DNA of 59,954 nt, taken from assembly GCA_001797285.1 (NCBI GenBank), contig MGOZ01000026.1, forward strand, positions 1 through 59,954. The letters are read 5' to 3'. The position numbers and the translations under genes were made by a program. This document shows positions 19,587 to 28,357 of the stretch, piece after piece. This DNA is from Coxiella sp. RIFCSPHIGHO2_12_FULL_42_15 (GTDB lineage Bacteria > Pseudomonadota > Gammaproteobacteria > Coxiellales > Coxiellaceae). The notes beneath the pieces were generated by a model that searched no databases, had not been told where the DNA came from, and saw only the letters and a list, made by a program, of their open reading frames with translations. How positions within the stretch are numbered: the first letter of the stretch is position 1; each line of letters opens with the position of its first letter.

Positions 19587-20873
19587 ATGAACAAGCAGAT
19601 CCTTAAAGAAGTTATCTTGGACCAGCGCAAACTGGGGGTTCCCGAAGAGGTGGTGCCGCGCGAGGGGTTTGCAAATTTAATTCGCTTCAAAAATTCAAAG
19701 CAGGTGCTCATACTTTCCGGAATTCGACGCTGCGGCAAATCTGTTCTGCTGTGGTTATGCCGGAAAGATTCTCCGGAACGAGATTACTATATCAATTTTG
19801 ACGACGATCGTTTGGTTAATTTCAAAGTCGAAGATTTTCAAATGCTATATGAATTATTTGTCGAAATGTATGGGCCACAGAATGCGTTTTATTTTGATGA
19901 AATTCAAAATATAGAACACTGGGAGCGTTTTGTTCGCCGTTTGCACGAACAAGGAAAAAAGGTTTACATCACAGGGTCAAACGCCTCAATGCTCAGTGCA
20001 GAGCCGGGCACTCATTTAACTGGGCGCAATATTGAAATCAATTTATACCCTTATTCATTCGGAGAATACTTGAGCATGAAGGGGAAAGTTGACATAAAAA
20101 TAGACTCACTGAACACGATTGAAAAAGGGGTATTAAAATCTATATTTAACCAATTTTTAGAAGAGGGCGGCCTACCCGAGTATATCAATTCTAAACTACC
20201 CGAGTACCTACATCATCTTTATCAAAACATCCTGTATCGCGACATTATTGTGCGACACAAAATTAAAAATCACCAAGCATTAAAAGAGCTCGTTTATTAT
20301 CTTGCCACCAACATTGCAAAAGAATGCTCATTTAATTCCTTAAAAAAAATGCTTGGCTTGGCTAGCGCTACAACGGTATCTGATTATTGTGGTTACTTGG
20401 AAGATAGCTTTTTATGCTTTTTTATTAGCCGATATGATTATTCCTTAAAAAAACAAATTCAAAATCCTAAAAAGGTGTATTTTATTGATCAAGCTTTGGC
20501 GGTTGCTGTTGGTTTTCGATTTAGTTCCGACGCCGGAAGGTTGCTTGAAAACATCGTATTTTTAGAATTAAAACGGCGCGGTTATTTAATTTATTATCAT
20601 CAGGGGAAAAAAGAATGTGATTTTGTTTTGAAAGAGGGAGCCAAAATCACATCCGCTATTCAGGTGTGTGTAAGCTTGGACGACGAAAAAACACGAGATC
20701 GAGAAATCTCAGGGTTAGTGGATGCCATGCAAGAATATCAATTAAATTCAGGTGTGATTGTGACGGGTGATACCTTATCCGAGGAAACGGTGAGCAAAGA
20801 TAATAAAACTTATAAAATTCGCATGGTGCCTATTTGGTCGTGGCTACTTGACAAAGTGGAAAACGCTGATTGA
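19587..20873 (+). CDS. AAA ATPase with DUF4143 domain (copy 2 of 3)
   Basis: A protein of 428 residues. Walker A is GIRRCGKSV near residue 48 and Walker B is AFYFDEIQNIEHWE. The sensor segment KKVYITGSNASMLS is followed by the arginine-containing LTGRNIEINLYPYSF. A winged helix follows (CSFNSLKKMLGLASATTVSDYCGYLED), and the C-terminal DUF4143 domain keeps a nuclease-like core (ENIVFLELKRRGYLIYYHQGKKECDFVL). The cellular role of the family is unknown. It is distinct in sequence from copies 1 and 3. A perfect 16-bp palindrome CCGCCGAATTCGGCGG (20881-20896) lies just past the stop. Confidence 0.88.
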   Translation: MNKQILKEVILDQRKLGVPEEVVPREGFANLIRFKNSKQVLILSGIRRCGKSVLLWLCRKDSPERDYYINFDDDRLVNFKVEDFQMLYELFVEMYGPQNAFYFDEIQNIEHWERFVRRLHEQGKKVYITGSNASMLSAEPGTHLTGRNIEINLYPYSFGEYLSMKGKVDIKIDSLNTIEKGVLKSIFNQFLEEGGLPEYINSKLPEYLHHLYQNILYRDIIVRHKIKNHQALKELVYYLATNIAKECSFNSLKKMLGLASATTVSDYCGYLEDSFLCFFISRYDYSLKKQIQNPKKVYFIDQALAVAVGFRFSSDAGRLLENIVFLELKRRGYLIYYHQGKKECDFVLKEGAKITSAIQVCVSLDDEKTRDREISGLVDAMQEYQLNSGVIVTGDTLSEETVSKDNKTYKIRMVPIWSWLLDKVENAD

Positions 20874-20880
20874 GGGTTTA

Positions 20881-21045
20881 CCGCCGAATTCGGCGGCTCA
20901 CATGATGTAATTTGTAGCCCCTAGACACTTGTAATAGCTCACGTCCCCGGGTCCGTCATTCCGGACAAGCGCCGTCTCCCTAACTTGTAAAGAGTGATGT
21001 ATTGTCACGGCGCGCGATCCGGAATCCAGATTAGCGACGGCATAG
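20881..21045. repeat. Palindromes between ATPase copy 2 and the CBS gene
   Basis: The stretch starts with the perfect palindrome CCGCCGAATTCGGCGG (20881-20896), which lacks a T-run. It continues with an imperfect inverted repeat built from GTCATTCCGGACAAGCGC and GCGCGCGATCCGGAATCCAG (about 20955-21027). The second resembles the dispersed CATTCCGG...CCGGAATCC palindromes seen in many bacterial genomes. No gene is seen here. Confidence 0.45.
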
Positions 21046-21052
21046 CGAAGTT

Positions 21053-21643
21053 TTATTTTGTTTTACGGCGTTGCAATTCAGAAATACTTTTGGCTTTTTC
21101 AATCGAATCTTCGAGATCCATATGCAATTGTCGGCTGATCTGCCAGGTGGAAAACATACCACACAAAACTTTTTCGCCATTGCTGTGCGCATCGTCAACG
21201 ACTAATGCATAGTGTTGATGATTTTTTTGTAGAGTAACCACCACGTTGCCCACTTTGGTTTGCTGGACCGCTTTTAAATGAAATGCCGTGATTCTTTCGA
21301 TGGGTGTCATTAACATCGCTACGGTTACTTTATCACGATTAATACGGCGTTCTTGAATCATTTGAATAGGCTTCGCGCCGAGAATATCTTCACTGCTGAT
21401 TAATCCAATAATATGCTCATTCGATTTCACCAGAAAAATATGCACGCCTTGAATTTTCATTTCGTTTAAGGCATGCGTCATCGAAAGGGTTGGTGCAATC
21501 GTAACGGGTTTAAGCTGCGTAAAATCATTCATGACAGAAATGGCCGGATCATTCAAATGCACAATTTCAGGAAGGCAGTGATGATGCAAAATAGTGTTCT
21601 CAGCGCGCAGAGAAAAAGTATCGATAAGTTCATATTTCGGCAT
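21053..21643 (-). CDS. CBS-domain protein
   Basis: A soluble protein of 196 residues with two CBS modules in the first ~140 residues (FTQLKPVTIAPTLSMTHALNEMKIQGVHIFLVKSNEHIIGLISSEDI, then VTVAMLMTPIERITAFHLKAVQQTKVGNVVVTLQKNHQHYALVVDD). CBS pairs bind adenosine nucleotides and sense energy or ionic state. The N terminus (PKYELIDTFSLRAENTILHHH) is specific and not recognised. The gene is divergent from the zinc-finger/waaF operon. Target unknown. Confidence 0.82.
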   Translation of the reverse strand: MPKYELIDTFSLRAENTILHHHCLPEIVHLNDPAISVMNDFTQLKPVTIAPTLSMTHALNEMKIQGVHIFLVKSNEHIIGLISSEDILGAKPIQMIQERRINRDKVTVAMLMTPIERITAFHLKAVQQTKVGNVVVTLQKNHQHYALVVDDAHSNGEKVLCGMFSTWQISRQLHMDLEDSIEKAKSISELQRRKTK

Positions 21644-21766
21644 GGTGGTGATCTCGGGACGTTCTTTGATAAAGATCAGTATACCCCGAGATTTTCGCTT
21701 TTAAAACGCCTTCCTTATGTTAAAATTGGGCCCATTCTTTCCGTCCCATAACATGAGGTCGATTTC

Positions 21767-21967
21767 ATGGAAGCCAAAAAACAAGGTTGCGTTGCCAGAC
21801 ACATCGCCGTGACTCGTAAAGATTTGCCATTGTGCTGCCCAATGCCTGATCAAAGACTATGGGATGCTCATCCGCGGGTGTATTTGCCGATTGAAGAGAC
21901 AGAGGATCACGTCGTTGTGTGTCCCTATTGCGAAGCGGAATATACCCTCGTTTCTACTGGCAAATAG
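21767..21967 (+). CDS. CHCC zinc-finger protein
   Basis: A small protein of 66 residues ending in the zinc motif HVVVCPYCEAEYTL, with additional Cys/His residues upstream (GCVARHIAV, LPLCCPMPDQRLWDAHPRVYLPI). The pattern DAHPRVYLPIEE...CPYC is that of CHCC zinc-finger proteins related to the NDUFS6 subunit of complex I; bacterial versions are of unknown role. It is 3 bp upstream of waaF and probably leads that operon. Confidence 0.85.
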   Translation: MEAKKQGCVARHIAVTRKDLPLCCPMPDQRLWDAHPRVYLPIEETEDHVVVCPYCEAEYTLVSTGK

Positions 21968-21970
21968 CGC

Positions 21971-22987
21971 ATGTCAACCGCCAGGAAGGTGTTCATTGAT
22001 GGGCCTGCATGGGTAGGTGATATGGTTATGGCCCAAACATTATTTAAATTACTGAAGCAAAATGAACCTGCAATAACGATCGATGTGCTCGCGCCTGCGG
22101 CAACACGACCTTTGCTGGAGCGAATGCCCGAAGTCAACCGCATTTGGACTTCGCCGTTTCAGCATGGGGATCTCAGCATCCAGCGTCGCTATCAATTTGC
22201 AAAGCAACTCAAATCCATGGAATATCATTGGGCGATTGTACTGCGTAATTCCTATAAATCGGCACTAATTCCTTACTGGGCGAACATTCCTCGTCGCACG
22301 GGTTGGTTGGGAGAGTGGCGTTATGGAGTGATTAATGACTGGCGTCAATTAAATAAAGAACGTCATCCATTGATGATTGAACGTTTCATGGCATTAGCAC
22401 TGGAAAAAAATGCCACGTTGCCGAACCCATATCCACAGCCAGCCTTAATCGTGACAGAAAACTCAGTCACCGCCACGTTAAAAAATTTAAACCTGACCCA
22501 TTCTCATGAACCGCTATTGATATTGTGCCCTGGCGCAGAGTATGGTCCAGCAAAGCGGTGGCCTATGGAATATTACGCGGACGTCGCGAAAGTGAAATTA
22601 AAACACGGTTGGCGCGTGTGGTTGTTGGGTTCGAAAAAAGAGAAAGACATTACCGATCAAATGAATCAGTTAAATGAGGGTCATTGTGTGGATTTAGCAG
22701 GCCGCACTACACTCACAGAAGCCATTGATCTTCTTTCTTTAGCCACGCTTGTCGTGAGTAATGATTCAGGATTAATGCACATTGCTGCTGCGTTAGGTCG
22801 TAAAATCGTGGTACTTTATGGTTCTTCTTCCGCCAAATTTACACCGCCATTAACGCAACACGCCAAAATGTTGTCGTTAAATTTAGCGTGCAGCCCTTGT
22901 TTTAAAAAAGAATGTCCCTTCGGACATCTAAATTGTTTGAAAAAACTATCGGTGAACGAAGTGTTAACCGCTATGGATGAAGGATAA
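21971..22987 (+). CDS. waaF: ADP-heptose:LPS heptosyltransferase II
   Basis: A glycosyltransferase family 9 protein of 338 residues that adds the second L-glycero-D-manno-heptose to the LPS inner core at the inner membrane. Visible motifs are GPAWVGDMVMAQTLFKLLK at the N terminus, PRRTGWLGEWRYGVIND, the donor-site region LCPGAEYGPAKRWP, and VVSNDSGLMHIAAALG with PCFKKECPFGHLNCL near the end. It lies 2 bp before hldE in one operon, so donor synthesis and transfer are coupled genetically. Confidence 0.94.
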   Translation: MSTARKVFIDGPAWVGDMVMAQTLFKLLKQNEPAITIDVLAPAATRPLLERMPEVNRIWTSPFQHGDLSIQRRYQFAKQLKSMEYHWAIVLRNSYKSALIPYWANIPRRTGWLGEWRYGVINDWRQLNKERHPLMIERFMALALEKNATLPNPYPQPALIVTENSVTATLKNLNLTHSHEPLLILCPGAEYGPAKRWPMEYYADVAKVKLKHGWRVWLLGSKKEKDITDQMNQLNEGHCVDLAGRTTLTEAIDLLSLATLVVSNDSGLMHIAAALGRKIVVLYGSSSAKFTPPLTQHAKMLSLNLACSPCFKKECPFGHLNCLKKLSVNEVLTAMDEG

Positions 22988-22989
22988 GA

Positions 22990-24435
22990 ATGACCATGAC
23001 CCATCAATTGGATTTACCGCCATTTGAAAAAGCCAACATGATTGTTGTGGGCGATGTGATGTTAGATAGCTACTGGTCGGGCAGCACCGACCGTGTTTCG
23101 CCAGAAGCTCCTGTCCCTATTGTAAAAATGCAACAATATGATACTCGTCCTGGGGGCGCAGCTAACGTTGCTTTGAATCTAGCAACCCTGGGTTGTCAAG
23201 TGAATTTATTGGGTGTTGTGGGTAAAGATGCCGAAGCAGAAGATTTGTACGTTCAACTCAACAACAAGGGGGTTCACTGTCATTTTGAAGTGATGGAAAT
23301 GGGACGTACGATCAGTAAACTTCGGGTGTTATCACGCAATCAGCAAATGTTGCGTTTGGATTTTGAATCGGCGCTGTCTCACTACGATCAACAACGTCTC
23401 ATTAACGAATATGAAAAATTATTACCGACGGCGAATTTAGTGATTTTGTCTGACTATGGGAAAGGGACATTATCTTCCGTACAATCATTCATTCAGTTAG
23501 CAAAAAAACACCATGTGAAAGTGTTTGTAGACCCTAAAGGAGATGATTTTAGTATTTATCGCGGCGCCACAGTAATGACACCTAACCTTGCAGAATTTGA
23601 AGTGGTGGTGGGATCTTGCCACAAAAACGAAAACAACCTCGTTAATAAAGCCAACACATTAATTGCGGAGCAAGAGTTACAAGCATTATTGGTGACACGC
23701 GGTAAAGATGGTATGACGTTGGTTTTTGCGAATCAACACAAACCCATGCACCTGAAAGCGCATGCGCGTGATGTATTTGATGTGACCGGGGCGGGCGATA
23801 CCGTGATTGCCGTCATGGGTGCGGCGGTTGCGTTAGGAGAGAATGACACACGTGCGGCTTATTTAGCGAATGTGGCTGCGGGGTTAGTGGTGAGAAAAGT
23901 GGGTACGGCGTTTGTTACCGTTGCAGAGTTACGCAATGAGATTCGTCGAGAAATGGGTATGGCGCAGGGAATTTTGTCACAAGCAGAATTGTTGTCGATG
24001 GTTGCGGATGCGAAGAAAAAAGGCGAAAAAATTGTGATGACCAATGGCTGTTTTGACATTCTGCATCCGGGGCACATTCAATATCTCAATCAAGCGCGTG
24101 CCTTGGGGGATCGTTTAATTGTGGCGGTTAATTCAGATGATTCAGTCGCACGATTAAAAGGCCCCGCGCGCCCGATTAACGCGTTGGAAGTTCGTATGGA
24201 AATTCTAGCCGCCTTGCGCGCGGTGGATTGGGTGGTTCCATTTTCGGAAGATACTCCAGAAAAACTCATTAGTGAGGTATTGCCCGACATTTTACTGAAA
24301 GGCGGTGATTATACCGCGGAACAAGTTGCCGGTCACAAAGCGGTTCGCAATGCCGGCGGTGAAGTGGTTATCTTGCCGTTTCGCGAAGGATATTCCACTA
24401 CAAAATTAGTTGAAAAATTTAGCGATTCCCGCTGA
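22990..24435 (+). CDS. hldE: Bifunctional heptose 7-phosphate kinase / 1-phosphate adenylyltransferase
   Basis: A protein of 481 residues with two domains in the usual fusion. The N-terminal ribokinase-type domain (VVGDVMLDSYWSGSTDRVSPEAPVP ... DVTGAGDTVIA) phosphorylates D-glycero-D-manno-heptose 7-phosphate. The C-terminal nucleotidyltransferase (VMTNGCFDILHPGHIQYLNQA) adds AMP to give ADP-heptose. Full length, no damage visible. It is translated right after waaF and followed by hldD after 171 bp. ADP-heptose is also a signal detected by host ALPK1. Confidence 0.96.
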   Translation: MTMTHQLDLPPFEKANMIVVGDVMLDSYWSGSTDRVSPEAPVPIVKMQQYDTRPGGAANVALNLATLGCQVNLLGVVGKDAEAEDLYVQLNNKGVHCHFEVMEMGRTISKLRVLSRNQQMLRLDFESALSHYDQQRLINEYEKLLPTANLVILSDYGKGTLSSVQSFIQLAKKHHVKVFVDPKGDDFSIYRGATVMTPNLAEFEVVVGSCHKNENNLVNKANTLIAEQELQALLVTRGKDGMTLVFANQHKPMHLKAHARDVFDVTGAGDTVIAVMGAAVALGENDTRAAYLANVAAGLVVRKVGTAFVTVAELRNEIRREMGMAQGILSQAELLSMVADAKKKGEKIVMTNGCFDILHPGHIQYLNQARALGDRLIVAVNSDDSVARLKGPARPINALEVRMEILAALRAVDWVVPFSEDTPEKLISEVLPDILLKGGDYTAEQVAGHKAVRNAGGEVVILPFREGYSTTKLVEKFSDSR

Positions 24436-24507
24436 ACTTCTCGCGATGGGGGATTCTTAAGGGGGAGAACCGCGATTCTCCCACGCCTGCCCCCGCAAGG
24501 GGGTAAG

Positions 24508-24580
24508 TGCCCAATTCAAATTCACTTTGAATTGGGCATATACAAACAGGAAGCCATTTCCGCGTTCAGCGGGAATGGCT
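24508..24580. repeat. Two perfect or near-perfect hairpins between hldE and hldD
   Basis: The first is TGCCCAATTCAAA (24508-24520) with its exact complement at 24526-24538, loop TTCAC. The second is AGCCATTTCCGC (24552-24563) with GCGGGAATGGCT (24569-24580), loop GTTCA. Upstream, GGGGGAGAACCGCGATTCTCCCA is a third hairpin. No long T-run follows, so they look more like mRNA processing or repeat elements than strong terminators. Confidence 0.55.
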
Positions 24581-24606
24581 GTGAAAAATTACAGGAGCAC
24601 TAACCC

Positions 24607-25557
24607 ATGATTGTTGTTACTGGTGGCGCTGGTTTTATTGGCTCAAATATTGTGAAGGGATTGAATAAAGCGGGACGTGATGATGTATTCGTTGTGGATG
24701 ATCTAACGGACGGTAAAAAAATTAAAAATCTGGTGGAATGTCGTTTATTAGATTATCGTGACCAGCAAGATTTTTTAATGAATCTCTTAGAAGACCACTC
24801 ATTTGAAGAACCAATTGATGCGATTTTTCATGAAGGGGCCTGTTCAGAAACGACGGAATGGAACGGCCATTACATGATGCAGAATAATTATGAGTATTCT
24901 AAACAGTTATTGCATTACTGTGTGAATCGTCATATTCCATTTATTTATGCATCGAGTGCTGCCGTCTATGGCGCAGGAAAACAATTTTCGGTGGGTGATG
25001 ACAACGAAAAACCGCTCAATGTATATGGCTATTCAAAATGGTTATTTGATCAATACGTATTACGACAATCAGCGACGTTTGATTCACCGGTGGTTGGATT
25101 GCGTTATTTTAATGTGTATGGCCCGCAAGAGAGCCATAAGGGAAAAATGGCGAGTGTGGCTTTTCATCTTATGCATCAATTATGCGATACAGGCCGTGTT
25201 AAATTGTTTGAGGGTTGTGATGGTTATGATAACGGCGAGCAACGCCGCGATTTTGTGTATGTCGATGATGTGGTGAACGTGAATTTGTGGTTGCTCGACA
25301 ATCCCCACATTGCTGGGATCTTTAATGTTGGCACGGGTGAAAGTCGATCCTTCAATGCGATTGCACAGACATTAATTGCAGAACATGGTTCTGGTATTTT
25401 GGAATATATCCCTTTTCCCGATCATTTAAAGGGTGCTTATCAAAGTTTTACAGAAGCGGATATGAGTGGACTGCGCAACGCGGGGTATCGTGAAGCATTT
25501 TGTTCTTTAGAAGTGGGGTTAAAAGCGTATTATCACTGGTTCAAGAATTCTCGGTGA
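24607..25557 (+). CDS. hldD: ADP-L-glycero-D-manno-heptose 6-epimerase
   Basis: A short-chain-type epimerase of 316 residues that converts ADP-D,D-heptose to ADP-L,D-heptose for the LPS core. The NADP-binding motif VVTGGAGFIGSNIVKGL is at the N terminus. The catalytic Ser is in YASSAAVYG and the Tyr-Lys pair in NVYGYSKWLFDQ. LRYFNVYGPQESHKGKMASVAFH and RRDFVYVDDVV are typical of this enzyme. It completes the set for heptose donor synthesis downstream of hldE and upstream of transfer by WaaF. Confidence 0.96.
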   Translation: MIVVTGGAGFIGSNIVKGLNKAGRDDVFVVDDLTDGKKIKNLVECRLLDYRDQQDFLMNLLEDHSFEEPIDAIFHEGACSETTEWNGHYMMQNNYEYSKQLLHYCVNRHIPFIYASSAAVYGAGKQFSVGDDNEKPLNVYGYSKWLFDQYVLRQSATFDSPVVGLRYFNVYGPQESHKGKMASVAFHLMHQLCDTGRVKLFEGCDGYDNGEQRRDFVYVDDVVNVNLWLLDNPHIAGIFNVGTGESRSFNAIAQTLIAEHGSGILEYIPFPDHLKGAYQSFTEADMSGLRNAGYREAFCSLEVGLKAYYHWFKNSR

Positions 25558-25647
25558 AAGGTCAGTAACCTTCCGCCAACCCTGCGCAACTTTCTAATCG
25601 AAGTATGATGTAATTACGGCTCTGAAATCAATAAACAGGAGCCAGAC

Positions 25648-25953
25648 ATGACAACTTCACTTTCTGCATTTTCACAGCAATTTCTTCTTTGGCGCGAGCA
25701 AGCCAAGCAAGGCCGAATTCCGAACATTTTAAAAAAACAAATAATAAGTTTGTTGCAGGCGCATTCCGAACAGGAATTATCACAGCATTTAGGTATTCCA
25801 TTAAAAACGCTACGAAAATGGCAAAAATACCCTGTTGCGACGATGTTAGGCGTGTTTTTATCGGCTTCGACGGTTTTAGAGAAACGTCATAAAGAATTAC
25901 CGGCTCCGGCTGTCATGAGTGATGCGTTGAGTCGTAATACTCCGAGTTACTGA
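25648..25953 (+). CDS. Small helix-turn-helix protein, unknown
   Basis: A protein of 101 residues. An RIPNILKKQIISLL segment is followed by a likely helix-turn-helix (HSEQELSQHLGIPLKTLRKWQK, residues ~48-69) and an Ala/Pro tail. The arrangement resembles small DNA-binding proteins encoded with some insertion sequences, including the accessory orf of IS66-like elements, but I cannot show a transposase next to it. AGGAGCC precedes the ATG. It sits between hldD and the HicAB pair. Confidence 0.5.
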   Translation: MTTSLSAFSQQFLLWREQAKQGRIPNILKKQIISLLQAHSEQELSQHLGIPLKTLRKWQKYPVATMLGVFLSASTVLEKRHKELPAPAVMSDALSRNTPSY

Positions 25954-25995
25954 ATTACGCAGCTTTGGCGGAAGCTTACAAATGAAGCATAATGA

Positions 25996-26016
25996 TGATA
26001 TCATAATCTGATATCA
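25996..26016 (+). promoter_or_regulatory. Paired TGATATCA palindromes upstream of hicAB
   Basis: Two identical 8-bp palindromes TGATATCA lie at 25996-26003 and 26009-26016, 13 bp apart start to start and 19 bp before the hicA ATG. This is a plausible operator for the HicB ribbon-helix-helix domain; HicB proteins commonly repress their own operon. Confidence 0.55.
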
Positions 26017-26034
26017 TGAATGAATGGATGTATA

Positions 26035-26289
26035 ATGAATAAAATGCATCGAAAAACGCTGGAAGCTATCTTTCGGCAACCTGCGCCAACCACTCTTGAA
26101 TGGCGAAGAATAGAATCATTATTTCAATCAGTTGGAGCAAAAGTTATTGAAGGGGCGGGCTCCCGAGTAAGGTTTGAGCTTAATGGGGTGATCGGTACCT
26201 TTCACCGACCGCATCCCCAAAAAGAGGCCAAGCCTTACCAGGTTCGTGATGCAAGGGCATTTCTTGAAAGAGCGGGGATATTGCTATGA
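26035..26289 (+). CDS. hicA: HicA-family mRNA interferase toxin
   Basis: A small dsRBD-like toxin of 84 residues. The HicA core is visible: RRIESLFQSVGAKVIEGAGSRVRFELNGVIGTFHRPHP, with the catalytic histidine in TFHRPHP, and a C-terminal KPYQVRDARAFLERAGI. HicA cleaves mRNA and is neutralised by HicB. The ATG at 26035 is chosen (15 bp inside the longest frame). It overlaps hicB by 4 bp (ATGA), the usual coupling. Confidence 0.9.
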   Translation: MNKMHRKTLEAIFRQPAPTTLEWRRIESLFQSVGAKVIEGAGSRVRFELNGVIGTFHRPHPQKEAKPYQVRDARAFLERAGILL

Positions 26290-26612
26290 ATACGATGATT
26301 TATAAAGGCTATGCAGCCAAAATTGAGTACAGCGATGAGGATGACTGTTTGGTAGGCCATATCGCGGGGATTAATGATGTAGTAGGCTTTCATGCAAATT
26401 CTGTGCCTGAATTACATGCTGCTTTTGAAGAAGCCGTCGACGACTATCTTCAGGCTTGCAAAAAATCAGGGAGATCACCCCAGAAACCTTATTCTGGTAA
26501 AATCATGTTACGTGTTCCACCTGAGATTCATGCGCGCATCGCTATGATGGCAGAGGCACATGGTAAAAGCTTAAACTCCTGGGTGACGGATTTGCTTTCC
26601 AGTGCCGGTTGA
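26286..26612 (+). CDS. hicB: HicB-family antitoxin
   Basis: An antitoxin of 108 residues. The N-terminal half is the HicB partial RNase-H-like fold (YKGYAAKIEYSDEDDCLVGHIAGINDVVGFHANSVPELHAAFEEAVDDYL). The C-terminal half is a DNA-binding ribbon-helix-helix (GKIMLRVPPEIHARIAMMAEAHGKSLNSWV). It would bind HicA and repress the operon through the TGATATCA sites. The pair lies between the LPS genes and the T4BSS, next to a decayed intron. Confidence 0.92.
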   Translation: MNTMIYKGYAAKIEYSDEDDCLVGHIAGINDVVGFHANSVPELHAAFEEAVDDYLQACKKSGRSPQKPYSGKIMLRVPPEIHARIAMMAEAHGKSLNSWVTDLLSSAG

Positions 26613-26640
26613 TTTTAATATGGGTTTCTTTGCACTCATC

Positions 26641-27045
26641 TAGGGGTAGTAACCGGGTGAGTAAACCAGCGGAACTTCCCCGCTAGTTTCTCGCAGAACT
26701 GTACGTAAGCCTCTCAGCTTATACAGCTCCCATTAAATGAGCACACCTGTTATACCAGCTTGCCAATGTGCAAATAAGTACGGCTGTCTACGGGCAATTT
26801 CCTCCATGAGCCTTGCGGCTCGTGTTTTTTTACCCCTCAGCTTCTTGTACTTTCTCATGCTCCATTTTGCAAGCGTTCCGTTTATTCTTAGGAATACATC
26901 ATTGATCGCTGACTGTATATAGCAAGATACATTTGTTATCCGTGTGGTGGCGTATTGCCTTCATTAATAGCTCATGGTCTATGTTGTCAAACAACCCTTT
27001 TATATCAAACTCTTTGATAAGTCCAGCGGAAATAAACAAAGGTCC
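26641..27045 (-). pseudogene. Degenerate group II intron with truncated reverse transcriptase
   Basis: Read on the minus strand, about 27030-26915 encodes part of an LtrA-type reverse transcriptase (IKGLFDNIDHELLMKAIRHH). The frame then breaks, and 26915-26733 encodes the extreme C terminus in another frame (RKYKKLRGKKTRAARLMEE, LFAHWQAGITG, stop). The catalytic YADD core and the maturase middle are deleted. Immediately after lies the intron's domain V hairpin (26695-26729: GAGCTGTATAAGC, loop TGAGA, GGCTTACGTACAGTTCT), then a domain VI-like stem to about 26641. No 5' part of the ribozyme is seen, so the element is dead. Confidence 0.82.
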
Positions 27046-27087
27046 CCGAGAATTGCTAGTATCACCCCCAGGGAACGTGCGCGTTCC

Positions 27088-28335
27088 CTACTGACCATTG
27101 CCGGTGGTTTGTTGTTGCCATTGTTGCTGCGAGGACGTCTGAGAATTGCTACTGTTACCGATCAGTGTTTGCAATTGTTGTTCTTGCAGTTGTAATCCCA
27201 TTTTACTTTGTTCTGCGCTCGAGCTCGCAATAATCAACTGCGTCGCTAAATTACGCTCGTTGATTTGTTGATTGTGGTACATTAATCTCACCAACAAACT
27301 AGTTAATAACAATTGCTGACGTTGTAATGTCGCTGGTGCGGCCGTTTTCATTTGTGAATACCAGTCAGGATTGTAGACGGTGCTGTTTACTAACGCTTGC
27401 TCGACTTGCACCGGACTCGCATCATCTGGTAGGCCTAACTGATAAGCTTTACCCAACCCTTTCTGGGGGGTTCGCTCTGCCGCGAGATAATTAAAGTTGC
27501 TGAGCAGCAATGAATTTCTCGCTTCGACTGAGCGCAACTCTATCCAATATTTTTGGAAAGTATCGGATGTGACGATAGAGGCTAAGTATGCATTAGCTTT
27601 AGCTTTATCCATTTGCTGCAGTTTGTCATTTAATGCGACGAAAAAAGGTTTTTGTATAGAGGCACCTCCGCTTCCAGCGGTGTCGCCCGTATTGATCAAA
27701 GGGGCATACGTTTTTAACGCATAGGCAATATAATTTTGTGCTGTGCTTTCTGTCGAGTCTCCATTGGTGATCGGTGTGTTACTGGTCGGAGCAAAAAAAC
27801 TATCGAAGCTAAAATTCTGTGCGTTTCTTGCCAATGTTGAATCGGGTGCTTTTTTCAAACAAAGATTGTTGTAGCTATTGGGCGTACACGTATTCCAAGG
27901 AAGATACAGCGAATCGTAAGAGGGTTTTGCTAAGGTTAAGTTTGTAATGACGTCCGGTGATGTTTCTTGAGGCGCTGTTTCTGCTGCTAAACGTGGGTTT
28001 AGTGATAATTGTTGATAAGCGGTATTCAGTGCCGCTGGAATGCTGGATAATTGCGTTTGCACAGTGCCTTGTGTTAATTGGCCTGCCAAATTCGTGGAAG
28101 AATTAACGGTATTCAGCACGTTCGCATTTGACGACGGTGTTGGAAAGAGAGCGTCGATGGGATTAATGAACAAATCATTCATTTTCTGGGTGATGGCCGC
28201 ATTACCGGCGGGAATTTCATTATTAATGGATTCTAATAAAGCAATAATCCTCGCGTTATCTTCTGCAAATGCAGCATAACTCGTAAAAAGTAAGATAGAA
28301 CCTAATGTTACAAAAAGACCTCTATTTTTTTTCAT
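27088..28335 (-). CDS. icmX: Dot/Icm T4BSS protein IcmX
   Basis: Periplasmic/secreted component of the type IVB system, 415 residues. It has a cleavable signal peptide (MKKNRGLFVTLGSILLFTSYAAFA). The middle and C-terminal parts carry the IcmX-type LLSNFNYLAAERTP...DWYSQMKTAAPATLQRQQLLLTSLLVRLMY. The tail is Gln/Ser-rich. In Legionella IcmX is needed for pore formation and intracellular growth. It is the last gene of the icmW operon, 22 bp after an unknown gene. The product is somewhat shorter than the Legionella protein. Confidence 0.88.
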   Translation of the reverse strand: MKKNRGLFVTLGSILLFTSYAAFAEDNARIIALLESINNEIPAGNAAITQKMNDLFINPIDALFPTPSSNANVLNTVNSSTNLAGQLTQGTVQTQLSSIPAALNTAYQQLSLNPRLAAETAPQETSPDVITNLTLAKPSYDSLYLPWNTCTPNSYNNLCLKKAPDSTLARNAQNFSFDSFFAPTSNTPITNGDSTESTAQNYIAYALKTYAPLINTGDTAGSGGASIQKPFFVALNDKLQQMDKAKANAYLASIVTSDTFQKYWIELRSVEARNSLLLSNFNYLAAERTPQKGLGKAYQLGLPDDASPVQVEQALVNSTVYNPDWYSQMKTAAPATLQRQQLLLTSLLVRLMYHNQQINERNLATQLIIASSSAEQSKMGLQLQEQQLQTLIGNSSNSQTSSQQQWQQQTTGNGQ

Positions 28336-28357
28336 GGCGTTTCCTCAAATATAATCA

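Noticed and set aside
20881..20896. Strong terminator after ATPase copy 2
   Set aside because: The palindrome is perfect but has no loop-forming spacer and no T-run, so it is listed only as a repeat.
26737..26922. Plus-strand open frame of 61 codons
   Set aside because: It is antisense to the group II reverse transcriptase remnant.
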